From Kiritimatiellia bacterium (GTDB taxonomy: Bacteria; Verrucomicrobiota; Kiritimatiellia; RFP12; UBA1067): a stretch of 33,130 bases of DNA. Below the pieces are notes generated by a model. That model worked only from the letters and a program-made list of their open reading frames with translations, was not told the origin of the DNA and searched no databases. Positions 8,576 through 16,540 of the stretch are shown piece after piece. Position numbers and translations under genes: made by a program. Position 1 is the first letter of the stretch, and every line of letters starts with the position of its first letter. The stretch spans positions 1 to 33,130 of the forward strand of contig JAFXTB010000160.1 in assembly GCA_017525225.1 (NCBI GenBank). Direction: 5' to 3'.

Positions 8576-9271
8576 ATGCTGCATGTCATAGCCACACCGA
8601 TCGGCAATCTGGGGGATCTGAGTCCTCGGGCCCTGGAGGCGTTCAGGGCGGCATCCCTCATCGCATGCGAGGATACGCGCCGCACATGGCAGCTGCTGGC
8701 GCATTTCGGCGTGCCACGTCCCGAGATGGTCTCCTACCGGCAGGGGAACGAGGAGCGTGTCGGTGCCGCGATCGTGGACGCGCTTCGCGCCGGCCGCGAA
8801 GTGGCGCTCTGCTCCGATGGTGGATATCCCGCCATCTCCGACCCTGGATACAGGCTTATGCGCCGCTGTGCCCAGGAGGGAATCCCCTACGAGGTCATAC
8901 CCGGGGCGAGCGCCGTGAACGTGGCGCTCTTGATGAGCGGCCTTTCCACGAGCTCCTTCACATTCAAGGGCTTTCCGCCGCGCGGCCCGGGCGCGCTGCG
9001 CAACTGGTTCGCGGAGGAGAGGGACCGCGAGCATACGCTGATCCTCTTCGAAAGCCCGTTCCGCATCGCGGCCACGCTGCAGGCGGCCTTCGATGTCCTT
9101 GGCGACCGCGAGGCCGCCGTGTGCCTTGAGCTGACGAAGATGCACGAGCGCGTCTCGCGCGGCTATCTCTCCGATCTCGCGAGGGAATATGCGTCCGCCA
9201 AGGTCAAGGGCGAGGCCGTTCTCGTGGTGGCGGGCTGCAATCCGAAGTTCACGCGCGCCATGCCGCAATGA
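8576..9271 (+). CDS. rsmI: RsmI, 16S rRNA (cytidine-1402 2'-O)-methyltransferase
   Basis: A 231-residue tetrapyrrole-methylase-fold protein. 'IATPIGNLGDLSPRA' at the N-terminus, 'ACEDTRRT', 'SDGGYPAISDPGYRLM' and 'PGASAVNVALLMSGL' are the hallmark RsmI blocks. It methylates the ribose of C1402 in the decoding centre using S-adenosylmethionine. 'FTFKGFPPRG' and 'FESPFRI' also match. The ATG at 8576 begins exactly at the conserved N-terminus; the upstream extension is the tail of the previous gene's region. The 3' end overlaps convergent nadD by 23 bases. Confidence 0.93.
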   Translation: MLHVIATPIGNLGDLSPRALEAFRAASLIACEDTRRTWQLLAHFGVPRPEMVSYRQGNEERVGAAIVDALRAGREVALCSDGGYPAISDPGYRLMRRCAQEGIPYEVIPGASAVNVALLMSGLSTSSFTFKGFPPRGPGALRNWFAEERDREHTLILFESPFRIAATLQAAFDVLGDREAAVCLELTKMHERVSRGYLSDLAREYASAKVKGEAVLVVAGCNPKFTRAMPQ

Positions 9272-9767
9272 GCGAGGCTACGGCCGGCGGTACCATGCCC
9301 GATATGTCTTCGCCGGCTGCCAGGCGCCTGCGTATCTCCGTGGATGATTCGCTCGTGCGCGGATATGCCACGAACGTGGCAAGCGTCTTGAGGGTGGGCC
9401 AGTCGCGCCAATGGGGCATTCCGGCGAGCGAGTCCTCGCCCACGATGAAGAAGAACGACGCGTCCGGAATGGCTTCCTTGAGCGCGCGTACGGTGTCTAT
9501 CGTATAGGACACCCCGCCGCGCCTCAGCTCGATGTCGCAAGGCTCCAGCTCTGGATGCGGCCTGCATGCCGCCACCACCATCTCCCAGCGCTGAGCGTCG
9601 GTGAAGCCGGTTCCATCGGCATCGGCGCCTATCTTGAACGGGCTTGTCTTTGCCGGCACCACCAGCACCCGTTCGAGCGAGTGCTCGGCCGCCGCCCTAC
9701 ACGCTATGCCGATGTGGCCGCAATGCACGGGGTTGAAGCTTCCGCCATAGATTCCGATGCGCTTCAT
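9249..9767 (-). CDS. nadD: NadD, nicotinate-nucleotide adenylyltransferase
   Basis: A 172-residue nucleotidyltransferase that makes NaAD from NaMN and ATP in NAD synthesis. The HxGH motif stands in 'GGSFNPVHCGH' (residues 8-18). 'RWEMVVAAC', 'SYTIDTVRALKE' and 'FFFIVGEDSLAGMPHW' follow, with 'SSTEIRRRLAAGEDI' near the end (the ISSTxIR motif). It is slightly shorter than common NadD proteins (about 190-215 aa). The start codon overlaps the stop of the upstream ABC ATPase by four bases (ATGA), so the two form an operon. The 3' end overlaps convergent rsmI. Confidence 0.93.
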   Translation of the reverse strand: MKRIGIYGGSFNPVHCGHIGIACRAAAEHSLERVLVVPAKTSPFKIGADADGTGFTDAQRWEMVVAACRPHPELEPCDIELRRGGVSYTIDTVRALKEAIPDASFFFIVGEDSLAGMPHWRDWPTLKTLATFVAYPRTSESSTEIRRRLAAGEDISGMVPPAVASLIAAWRA

Positions 9768-10762
9768 CGTTCGAAGAATACGGTCTTTGAGAGATCCGCC
9801 ACCACTGCCACCTTGTCGCCGTGCGAGAAGGGGCAGCTACCCTGAACGCGCGCGAGCACTGGAAGCTGACGCCCGTCCAGCACCACATGCACGATCGTCT
9901 CCGCGCCGAGCGGTTCCAGGATGTCGACGGTGGCGGGAAGTTCACCCGCCGCGCCACTCGGCTGCACGATCCGCACGTGTTCTGGACGAAGCCCGGTGAT
10001 GCGGCCGAGGTCGAGGACGCCTGGAGGCAGCAGGTTCATCGGTGGAGTGCCTATGAACGATGCTACGAACGGGTTGGCGGGCCTGTCGTACACCTCGAGC
10101 GGCGGGGCGGCCTGCTGGATGCGCCCGCCCTCCATCACCACGATGCGCTGGCCCATGGTCATGGCCTCGGTCTGGTCGTGGGTGACGTATATCATGGTGG
10201 TGCCGAGCCTGTGGTGCAGGCGCACTATCTCCGCGCGCATCTCCACGCGCATCTTCGCGTCCAGGTTCGACAGCGGCTCGTCGAAAAGGAACACGGCGGG
10301 CTCTCGCACTATCGCCCGCCCGACCGCCACGCGCTGTCGCTGCCCTCCGGAGAGGGCCTTGGGAAGACGGTCGAGGTAGGGCACGAGCCCCAGCGTCTCC
10401 GCGGCGGCATCCACGCGGCGGCGGATGTCGTCCCTGTCGAAATGGCGAAGCTTGAGGGCGAAGGACATGTTCTCGCGCACGGTCATGTGCGGATAGAGCG
10501 CGTAGTTCTGGAACACCATGGCGATGTCCCGATCCTTTGGCGGAAGGCGCGTCACATCCCTGTCGCCTATGAGTATCCGCCCGGATGTAGGAAGCTCCAG
10601 CCCCGCCACCATGCGCAGGGTCGTGGACTTGCCGCAGCCCGACGGCCCTACCAGGACGAGGAACTCGCCTGGCGGCACCTCTAGCGAGAAGTCGTCCACC
10701 GCCGGCTTGTCGCCGTGCGAATATACCTTGCGGACATGCTGGAACGATACACCCTGCATCAC
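9764..10762 (-). CDS. MalK/UgpC/MsmK-type sugar ABC transporter ATPase
   Basis: A 332-residue nucleotide-binding protein of the CUT1 sugar-importer class. Walker A 'GPSGCGKSTTLRMVAG', Q-loop 'MVFQNYALYPHMTVREN', signature 'LSGGQRQRVAVGRA', Walker B 'VFLFDEPLSNLDA' and the H-loop 'VTHDQTEAM' are all intact. A C-terminal TOBE/OB regulatory domain follows ('GLRPEHVRIV'). No permease or binding-protein gene adjoins it: the neighbour nadD is unrelated, and the permeases across the tRNA are Opp/Dpp-type, which use other ATPases. It may be a shared ATPase that energises several sugar importers, as MsmX does. A TAAAAT lies on its strand just upstream, near the back-to-back tRNA promoter. Confidence 0.92.
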   Translation of the reverse strand: MMQGVSFQHVRKVYSHGDKPAVDDFSLEVPPGEFLVLVGPSGCGKSTTLRMVAGLELPTSGRILIGDRDVTRLPPKDRDIAMVFQNYALYPHMTVRENMSFALKLRHFDRDDIRRRVDAAAETLGLVPYLDRLPKALSGGQRQRVAVGRAIVREPAVFLFDEPLSNLDAKMRVEMRAEIVRLHHRLGTTMIYVTHDQTEAMTMGQRIVVMEGGRIQQAAPPLEVYDRPANPFVASFIGTPPMNLLPPGVLDLGRITGLRPEHVRIVQPSGAAGELPATVDILEPLGAETIVHVVLDGRQLPVLARVQGSCPFSHGDKVAVVADLSKTVFFER

Positions 10763-10786
10763 GGCGATATTTTATCACATTCGGGG

Positions 10787-10816
10787 TTGCTTTGCGACCC
10801 GAAAAAGTGGTACAAT
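10787..10816 (+). promoter_or_regulatory. Promoter of the tRNA-Ser / permease transcription unit
   Basis: TTGCTT (10787-10792), an 18-base spacer ending in TGG, then TACAAT (10811-10816), 18 bases before the tRNA. It stands back-to-back with the ABC ATPase gene. Confidence 0.6.
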
Positions 10817-10834
10817 ATCACCCACTTCAACCAC

Positions 10835-10925
10835 GGAGGGGTGTCCGAGTGGTCGATGGTGCAACCTTGGAAAGGTTGTGTGGGCTTTTGGTCCACCGGG
10901 GGTTCGAATCCCCCCCCCTCCGCCA
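10835..10925 (+). tRNA. tRNA-Ser (anticodon GGA)
   Basis: Acceptor arm GGAGGGG pairs with CCCCTCC (10915-10921), followed by discriminator G and an encoded CCA. The anticodon arm CAACCTTGGAAAGGTTG presents GGA for serine UCC/UCU codons. A long class II variable arm follows (TGTGGGCTTTTGGTCCACC), as serine tRNAs require. The T arm has five GC pairs around TTCGAAT. Its 3' end is only 33 bases from the start of a permease gene with no terminator between them, so they may share a transcript. Confidence 0.95.
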
Positions 10926-10943
10926 GCCGCAATGCCGGCTGGC
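10922..10943 (+). other. Stem-loop abutting the tRNA 3' end
   Basis: GCCAGCCG (10922-10929) pairs perfectly with CGGCTGGC (10936-10943) around a 6-base loop. The left arm is the tRNA discriminator plus CCA, so this fold competes with the mature tRNA end. No T-run follows, so it is not an ordinary terminator; a processing signal is possible. Confidence 0.55.
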
Positions 10944-10958
10944 CGAATGGAAGAACCG

Positions 10959-11915
10959 ATGCTACGCTACGCAGCCAGAAGACTCTTGGAACTGATCCCG
11001 ACGACGTTCGGGATACTGGTGCTGACATTCATCCTCTTCCATGTCGTAGGTGGTTCCCCGGCCGAGGTGATACTCGGAAAGAACGCCACAAAGGAGTCGA
11101 TCGCGGCATTCAACCACAAGTACGGCTACGACCGTCCGCTGCTGGTCAACTTCAGGGACGAGCGGCCTTTCTGGGACTCGCAGTTCCTCAACTTCGTGCG
11201 CCAGCTCGCGCGCGGCGACCTGGGGATGTCCACGGAGTACGACGAACCGGTGGCGGACGTGCTCAAGCGCGGCGTGGGGCCGTCGCTCTCGCTCACCGTT
11301 CCGATCCTCGTGATGGGCACGCTGGTGGCGCTCTCGCTCGCGCTGTTCTGCGCGGCCTTCCGGGGCCGCGCGCCCGACCGCGCGGTGCTTGTGATGTCCA
11401 CCGTGCTGATGAGCGTCAACTACGTGGTGTGGGTGCTGGCCGGGCAGTTCGTGCTGGCGTACAGGTGCGGGCTCTTCCCGATATGGGGCTACGAGAACGC
11501 GTTCTACCTCGTGTTGCCGGTGGGGATAGGCGTCTTCTCGTCGCTTGGCGTAGACGTGCGCTTCTTCCGCACCGCGATCCTGGACGAGATATACAAGCCG
11601 TACGTGCGAACGGCCCGCGCCAAGGGCCTTTCCGGCGCTGCCGTGCTGGTGAGGCACGTGCTGCGCAACGCCCTCATCCCCATCGTCACATACGTGTCGC
11701 TGGCAATCCCCTATCTGTTCACTGGGTCGCTGATGCTGGAGTCGTTCTTCGGCATACCCGGCCTTGGCAACGTGTCGCTCAACGCCATCCATTCGGCCGA
11801 CATGGCCGTGGTGCGGGCCGTGGTGGTGCTGGGTGCGCTGCTGTACCAGGGTGTGAACCTTGCGACCGATCTGGCGTATGCCTGGCTTGATCCGAGAGTG
11901 AGGCTTGGAACATGA
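10959..11915 (+). CDS. Opp/Dpp-type ABC transporter permease, DppB-like
   Basis: A 318-residue inner-membrane permease. The N-terminus 'RYAARRLLELIPTTFGILVLTFILF' is the classic start of DppB/OppB/YejB proteins. 'YDRPLLVNF', 'GDLGMSTEY' and the EAA-type loop 'VRTARAKGLSGAAVLVRHVLRNALIP' also match, as does 'LMLESFFGIPGLGN'. The family imports peptides, nickel, opines or some oligosaccharides. ATG 10959 is chosen because GGAAGAA lies just upstream; ATG 10947 is four codons longer. It overlaps the next permease by ATGA. No substrate-binding protein or cognate ATPase is adjacent. Confidence 0.9.
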   Translation: MLRYAARRLLELIPTTFGILVLTFILFHVVGGSPAEVILGKNATKESIAAFNHKYGYDRPLLVNFRDERPFWDSQFLNFVRQLARGDLGMSTEYDEPVADVLKRGVGPSLSLTVPILVMGTLVALSLALFCAAFRGRAPDRAVLVMSTVLMSVNYVVWVLAGQFVLAYRCGLFPIWGYENAFYLVLPVGIGVFSSLGVDVRFFRTAILDEIYKPYVRTARAKGLSGAAVLVRHVLRNALIPIVTYVSLAIPYLFTGSLMLESFFGIPGLGNVSLNAIHSADMAVVRAVVVLGALLYQGVNLATDLAYAWLDPRVRLGT

Positions 11916-12769
11916 AGGGCGTGTGGAAGAGGCTGGGGCTGGGCGGCAGGCTGTGCCTCGCGGTGATCGCGGCGTATTTCGCGCTTGCGGTCTTCGGCGA
12001 GGTGCAATACCGCGTGGCGCATGCCCGCGATGTGACGCCCGCCTACAACGTCGTCCACGAGGATGCCCGCTACCAGCCGCCGTCATGGGCGCATCCGATG
12101 GGTACCGACAACCTCGGGCGCGACGTGGCGCTCCGTCTCGTGCAGGGTTCACGCATTGCGTTCCACGTGGGCATCATGACCTCGCTGATCGCCATTCCGC
12201 TGGGCGTGCTGCTGGGGCTTCTCGGCGGGTACTTCGGCGGCAAGGTGGATTCCTTCGTCGTGTGGCTGTGCGCCACGGTCGCATCGATGCCCGGGCTTCT
12301 CTTCATCCTTGCGATCTCGATGGTCGTGGGTCAGGGGTTGCTCGGCATCTACCTCGGCATAGGCCTGACCACGTGGGTGGGCGTGTGCCGCACCATCCGC
12401 GCCGAGGTGATGAAGCACAAGGACCGCGCCTACGTGCAGGCCGCGCGCGTGCTGGGCTATTCGCACGCCCGGATAATGTTCCGGCACCTCCTTCCGAACG
12501 TGGCGCACATGATACTGATCCAGTTCTCCATCCGCTTCCCGTCGGCAGTGTCCACCGAGGTGTTCATCTCGTTCCTGGGCATCGGCGTGCAGGGCGAGCC
12601 GAGCTGGGGCGTGATGATCAACAACGCGCGCCTCAGGCTCTGGCAGGGTGTCTGGTGGGAGATGACGTTCGTCACTGCCGCCATATTCGTGCTGGTGCTG
12701 GTATTCAACCATCTTGCCGACGAGTTGCGCGACATCCTCGACCCGGCCCTGCGCAACGAGTCCCGCTAG
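11912..12769 (+). CDS. Opp/Dpp-type ABC transporter permease, DppC-like
   Basis: A 285-residue partner permease. After one N-terminal helix and a periplasmic loop come 'HPMGTDNLGRDVALRLVQGSR', the defining DppC/OppC block, and the cytoplasmic loop 'VQAARVLGYSHARIMFRHLLPN' that contacts the ATPase. 'FISFLGIGVQGEPSWGVMI' near the end is also diagnostic. The four-base overlap with the DppB-like gene indicates translational coupling and 1:1 assembly. The gene ends five bases before the stop of convergent HAD gene, leaving no room for a separate terminator. Confidence 0.92.
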   Translation: MKGVWKRLGLGGRLCLAVIAAYFALAVFGEVQYRVAHARDVTPAYNVVHEDARYQPPSWAHPMGTDNLGRDVALRLVQGSRIAFHVGIMTSLIAIPLGVLLGLLGGYFGGKVDSFVVWLCATVASMPGLLFILAISMVVGQGLLGIYLGIGLTTWVGVCRTIRAEVMKHKDRAYVQAARVLGYSHARIMFRHLLPNVAHMILIQFSIRFPSAVSTEVFISFLGIGVQGEPSWGVMINNARLRLWQGVWWEMTFVTAAIFVLVLVFNHLADELRDILDPALRNESR

Positions 12770-12774
12770 GCCGG

Positions 12775-13419
12775 TCAGGCGGCGCGCAGGACGATCTGCA
12801 CGGCGGCGCGAAGCGAATCTGCCACGGGGACGGATGCCGTCTCGAGCCGCGCGCGCGACTGGTGGCCGCCTTCCACGAGTATGCATCTGGCTCCCAGCTC
12901 CCGTGCCACATCCGCATCATGCAGGGTGTCTCCGATGAAGAAGAGCGTTCCGGCGGCGCGTGCGCCTAGGCTGGACACCAGCTCATGGCCGCGCGAGAGC
13001 TTGGTCGCGCCGTCCAGGTTGTCCACGCCGAATATCTCGTCGAACATGCCGGCGATGCCGGCGGCGGCGACGTCGCGCCGCAGCAGGTCTTCGCGCAGGG
13101 CGCTGAGGATCGACTGCCCTGTTCCGGCTGCGTGCGCGTCCGCGAGCGCCTGGACCGCATCCGTCCGCAGCTCCTTCGGCTCGTCGTCCACGAACCTGTG
13201 GAAATCCACGCAGATGCGGTCCCAGTCCTCATGCGCCAGGTCCACGCCAAGCTCTGCATAGAAGGGGCGCACCGGGAAGCCGAAATGTTCCCTGTAGTAC
13301 TGGCGTGTGGTGGGCGGCAGCCCGCGCACGCCAAGCATGCGGTTCAGTGCACGCACGGCGGAATCCACGTCGTCGAGCAGCGTACCGTTCCAGTCCCAGA
13401 TGATGTATGGTTCCGCCAT
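12775..13419 (-). CDS. HAD-superfamily phosphatase-like hydrolase (DxNGT variant)
   Basis: A 214-residue HAD hydrolase of the phosphoglycolate-phosphatase-like group. Motif I reads 'IWDWNGTLLDD' (residues 6-16): the nucleophile Asp is present, but the usual second Asp (general acid/base) is Asn. This 'DWNGTLLDD' variant is seen in a known HAD subgroup, so it is probably a natural subfamily trait. A late 'FFIGDTLHDADVARELGARC' gives the metal-binding acidic motif. It probably dephosphorylates a small sugar or glycolate phosphate. The start has an AGGTGA ribosome-binding site that overlaps the stop of the upstream secreted-protein gene, five bases away. Confidence 0.85.
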   Translation of the reverse strand: MAEPYIIWDWNGTLLDDVDSAVRALNRMLGVRGLPPTTRQYYREHFGFPVRPFYAELGVDLAHEDWDRICVDFHRFVDDEPKELRTDAVQALADAHAAGTGQSILSALREDLLRRDVAAAGIAGMFDEIFGVDNLDGATKLSRGHELVSSLGARAAGTLFFIGDTLHDADVARELGARCILVEGGHQSRARLETASVPVADSLRAAVQIVLRAA

Positions 13420-13424
13420 GTCCG

Positions 13425-15236
13425 TCACCTGATCGTCATGTACGTCGCCATTCTCCTGGCGGACGACGAGATGCTGAAGCTTTCCAGTCCTGCCCCGCCC
13501 TTGTTGATCCCGGTTCCGGAGAGACGCCAGTCGCTGAAACGGATTACAAGATATTCGCCGATGCCGAGCGACACGCCGTCGAGCGCAGCGGTTCTGGGGC
13601 CGCCACGCCAGCAATCCGCGCCACCATCGTTGTAGGTCGTCGTGTATGGAGGTGTGAATTCAAGGGCCTTTACGGTCTTCCAGTCTCCCGGCGCCGCGGT
13701 GTCCACCAGCTCGTTGGTGACCAGATATTCCACGGTGTTGGTCATCGGGATCGTGTTCCTGTAGTTCCATTGCACACCGGCGCAGGTCAGGCTGAAACCG
13801 ACGCGCGGAGTCCTGGTATCGTTGAGGAAGGCTATGCCGAAGTGCCCGTCGCGCTCCTTAGCCGCCCTGAATCCGAGCGCCATGCCCATGTCGGGCTCGT
13901 TCACGGAGGATACTGCGAAGAAGCCCGTGTAGGTGGACCCCGTGGTTCCGCGGTAGATGTCGCCGGCGAGTTCGCCCCTGTCGTTGTATCCCATCCAGTA
14001 CGGCATGGGCCACACGCCGTTGTACCAGTCGGTCTTTGCCGTGATGACGGCAAGTTCGGCGAAGTCGGTCTCGTATGTGCCGCCGTCGAGTGTCGAGATG
14101 GGTACGGCGCGCAGGATCGGCATCAGCGGCGGATTGGCGAGGTCGAGCGCGAAGGGGATAGACTCTTCGGAATCGTCGGACGCATCCACGGCGAGGGCCG
14201 TCAGCGTGACGAAGGCCTCCACGGCCGGCATGCCGTTCGTGGCGAAGAAAGTCCCGGATGTCTCCGCCGTGGCAAAACGGTCCAGGACGAGATGTCCCGG
14301 ATCGCAACCTTCCAGGATATGGACGGAGTCCAGGAATATCCGGCCCTCCTGGCTTGCGTTGTTCATCTTGTTCGTGGGGGAGTTCACGTAGATGCGGTCG
14401 CCGGAAGCGAGGAAGGGAAGGGGTACGAGGTGTTCGGACATTTCCGTGCCTGGCTGCAACACGGCGAGGATGTTCGTTTGTCCTCCTGACGAGACGCGTG
14501 TCACCGGCATGTCGGCGCCGCTGCTGGAATGGCGCGAGAGGCGAAGGCGCAGCGTCCTGCCAGCACCGAGGCATCCGTCTGGAACCTGGAACGAGAGCCA
14601 GCCCAGGTACTTGGAGGAGCCCACCTGGACGATGCCGGTCGCCCCGGCGGCTATGTAGCACGTTTCGCATGTCCAGTCGGCATTGGTGTCGGCATTGGCG
14701 TTGAATGAGTTGTCCAGGGCGATGGCATTCCCCTTGCCCTCCAGCTTCGAGAAATCTTCGGAGAAGATGGCCGTTCCATCCGAGGCACCGTCGAGGCGGT
14801 TGGTGTAGAAGCTTAGCCTGTATCCTCTTGCGCCCGCCACGGGCGGCCATGACGCGGAGAATGAGCCGACCAGCATGTTGGTGACGGCGATGTCCTCGGG
14901 CGTTGCGAGCCTGGTGGTCTCGTAGTCTGCCGAGAATGAGGCCAGCCTCGCGCTCCCCGTCCCCGTGACGGTGAAGCTGTTCTGCGAATATGATATCGAC
15001 AGCGTCGCACCGTCCGATAGGTTTGTGCCGGAGGCTGTGAACGAAGCGACCGGCGCCGGGTAGGCAGGTGATTTCCACTGGCTTGCGGAGATCGTCCAGC
15101 CGTTGGTGTTCTCGCCTGCGATGAAGTCCGTTTTTTCAGACACGTGCATGGCTCCAAAGGCAGCCTGGCTCGCCATCAAGGACGCCATTCCGATTGCTTT
15201 TGCGGCACCGCCTGCTAGGGAAATCGTAAATTTCAT
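13425..15236 (-). CDS. Large secreted beta-rich protein of unknown function
   Basis: A 603-residue protein with a signal peptide ('GMASLMASQAAFGA'). Residues around 110-145 ('TPEDIAVTNMLVGSFSASW', then 'GARGYRLSFYTN') look like a fibronectin type III strand pattern. The remainder is beta-rich, with Asn/Ser/Thr-rich loops and a C-terminal segment that resembles lamin-tail or lectin-like sandwich folds ('LGIGEYLVIRFSDWRLSGTG'). No catalytic motif was recognised, and there is no PEP-CTERM tail. This organisation is common in surface or extracellular glycan-binding proteins of PVC bacteria; that role is inference. It is probably transcribed from the minus-strand promoter at 15243-15271 together with the HAD gene. 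Confidence 0.72.
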   Translation of the reverse strand: MKFTISLAGGAAKAIGMASLMASQAAFGAMHVSEKTDFIAGENTNGWTISASQWKSPAYPAPVASFTASGTNLSDGATLSISYSQNSFTVTGTGSARLASFSADYETTRLATPEDIAVTNMLVGSFSASWPPVAGARGYRLSFYTNRLDGASDGTAIFSEDFSKLEGKGNAIALDNSFNANADTNADWTCETCYIAAGATGIVQVGSSKYLGWLSFQVPDGCLGAGRTLRLRLSRHSSSGADMPVTRVSSGGQTNILAVLQPGTEMSEHLVPLPFLASGDRIYVNSPTNKMNNASQEGRIFLDSVHILEGCDPGHLVLDRFATAETSGTFFATNGMPAVEAFVTLTALAVDASDDSEESIPFALDLANPPLMPILRAVPISTLDGGTYETDFAELAVITAKTDWYNGVWPMPYWMGYNDRGELAGDIYRGTTGSTYTGFFAVSSVNEPDMGMALGFRAAKERDGHFGIAFLNDTRTPRVGFSLTCAGVQWNYRNTIPMTNTVEYLVTNELVDTAAPGDWKTVKALEFTPPYTTTYNDGGADCWRGGPRTAALDGVSLGIGEYLVIRFSDWRLSGTGINKGGAGLESFSISSSARRMATYMTIR

Positions 15237-15242
15237 GGCGAC

Positions 15243-15271
15243 ATATTATCAAAACACACCAATCGGCGCAA
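15243..15271 (-). promoter_or_regulatory. Minus-strand promoter of the secreted-protein gene
   Basis: On the minus strand TTGCGC, a 17-base spacer, then TAATAT. The -10 ends six bases before the ATG, so the transcript would be leaderless or nearly so; a start further downstream cannot be excluded. Confidence 0.5.
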
Positions 15272-15336
15272 GCGGACAATTGAGAAAACTGCCATCCGCC
15301 ATCGTTTTCGCCATTGCATTTTGTTTCTCGGCATGG

Positions 15337-15365
15337 TTGACCGCGTTCCTGCGAGAAGGTATAAT
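15337..15365 (+). promoter_or_regulatory. Promoter of pheS
   Basis: TTGACC (15337-15342), a 17-base spacer, TATAAT (15360-15365): the best sigma70-like promoter in the window. The start of transcription would be near 15372, giving a short leader with no room for a Phe attenuator. Confidence 0.8.
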
Positions 15366-15390
15366 ATCAGCCTGTCTTACAGGGGAAACC

Positions 15391-16437
15391 ATGACACTTG
15401 AAGAACTTGAAAAGGGCAAGGCCGAATCGCTGGCGGAAATCGCGGCGGCGGCCGACGCCGCGGCGGTCGAAAGGCTGCGCGTGAAGTATGTGGGCCGCAA
15501 TGGTTCCATACCGGCGCTCATAAAGGGCATGAAGGACGTGCCCAAGGAGGAGCGTCCTGCGTTCGGCAAGGCCGTGCAGGCCTGGCGCGCCGAGGTTGAG
15601 GCGGCGCTTGCGGCGAAGGTAGCCGCACCGGCGGCAGGCGGATCGTCCGCGACGCTCGATCCAACACTTCCAGGGCGCTGGTTCGAGCCGGGCGCCGAGC
15701 ATCCGCTTTCTCGCGTCATCGCCGAGACAGCGCGCATCTTCGGCCATCTTGGGTTCACGGTGGCCGACGGACCGGACATAGAGACGCGCTTCAACAATTT
15801 CACCGCGCTCAATACGCCGCCGCACCATCCTTCGCAGGATCGTCGCGACACGTTCTGGCTCGAGACGCCCGAGTTCGAGGGCGGCGAGGGTACTCCCGAG
15901 GATCTGCTTCTCAGGACGCAGACCTCGCCCGTGCAGATCCGCACGATGCTCCAGAACAAGCCGCCTGTGCGCGTGATCTGCCCTGGCCGCACCTACCGGC
16001 GCGACACCACCGACGCCACGCATTCTGCCAACTTCCACCAGATAGAGGGGCTGTACGTGGATTCGAAGCCGGTGTCGCTGGCGGACCTCAAGAGCGTGCT
16101 GGCGTACTTCGCGCGCGAGATGATGGGCGATTCAGTGACGGTCCGGTTCCGTCCGCACTTCTTCCCGTTCACCGAACCTTCGGTGGAGGTGGACTTCTCG
16201 TGCCATGTTTGCAAGGGCAAGGGTTGCGCCGTGTGCAAGCAGTCCGGCTGGATCGAGGTTGCCGGCGCAGGCATGGTGGACCCGCGCGTTTTCAGGTTCG
16301 TGGGTTGGAATCCCGACGAGGTGAGCGGCTACGCTTTCGGCTTCGGGGTGGAGCGCATTGCGATGATAAAGTACGGCATACCGGACATACGGTGGCTCTA
16401 CGAGAACGACGTCCGCTTTCTGGAGCAGATCGCCTGA
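15391..16437 (+). CDS. pheS: Phenylalanine-tRNA ligase alpha subunit
   Basis: A 348-residue class II aminoacyl-tRNA synthetase subunit. The N-terminal coiled coil ('LEELEKGKAESLAEI') carries 'RLRVKYVGRNGSIPALIKGM', typical of PheS tRNA-binding helices. Motif 2 reads 'CPGRTYRRDTTDATHSANFHQIEG', followed by 'VRFRPHFFPFTEPSVEVDF'. A Cys4 cluster 'CHVCKGKGCAVC' sits in the insertion before 'AGMVDPRVF', and motif 3 is 'GFGVERIAMIKYGIPDIR'. PheS charges tRNA-Phe only as an (alpha-beta)2 tetramer with PheT, yet pheT does not follow here. ATG 15391 has an AGGGGAA ribosome-binding site and sits behind the promoter at 15337. Confidence 0.96.
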   Translation: MTLEELEKGKAESLAEIAAAADAAAVERLRVKYVGRNGSIPALIKGMKDVPKEERPAFGKAVQAWRAEVEAALAAKVAAPAAGGSSATLDPTLPGRWFEPGAEHPLSRVIAETARIFGHLGFTVADGPDIETRFNNFTALNTPPHHPSQDRRDTFWLETPEFEGGEGTPEDLLLRTQTSPVQIRTMLQNKPPVRVICPGRTYRRDTTDATHSANFHQIEGLYVDSKPVSLADLKSVLAYFAREMMGDSVTVRFRPHFFPFTEPSVEVDFSCHVCKGKGCAVCKQSGWIEVAGAGMVDPRVFRFVGWNPDEVSGYAFGFGVERIAMIKYGIPDIRWLYENDVRFLEQIA

Positions 16438-16448
16438 TGCGGCGGCAC

Positions 16449-16477
16449 TTGCCCGTGCGCCTGCAATCTGGTATAAT
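16449..16477 (+). promoter_or_regulatory. Promoter of the discoidin-like / prenyl synthase / hemL operon
   Basis: TTGCCC (16449-16454), 17 bases ending in TGG, TATAAT (16472-16477). It begins 12 bases after the pheS stop and gives a leader of about 57 bases before ATG 16541. Confidence 0.7.
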
Positions 16478-16540
16478 TCGACAGTGTCTTGAACGACGAA
16501 ACAGACTTTGAGTAAAAAAACAAAGAAAGGAAAATCCGAT

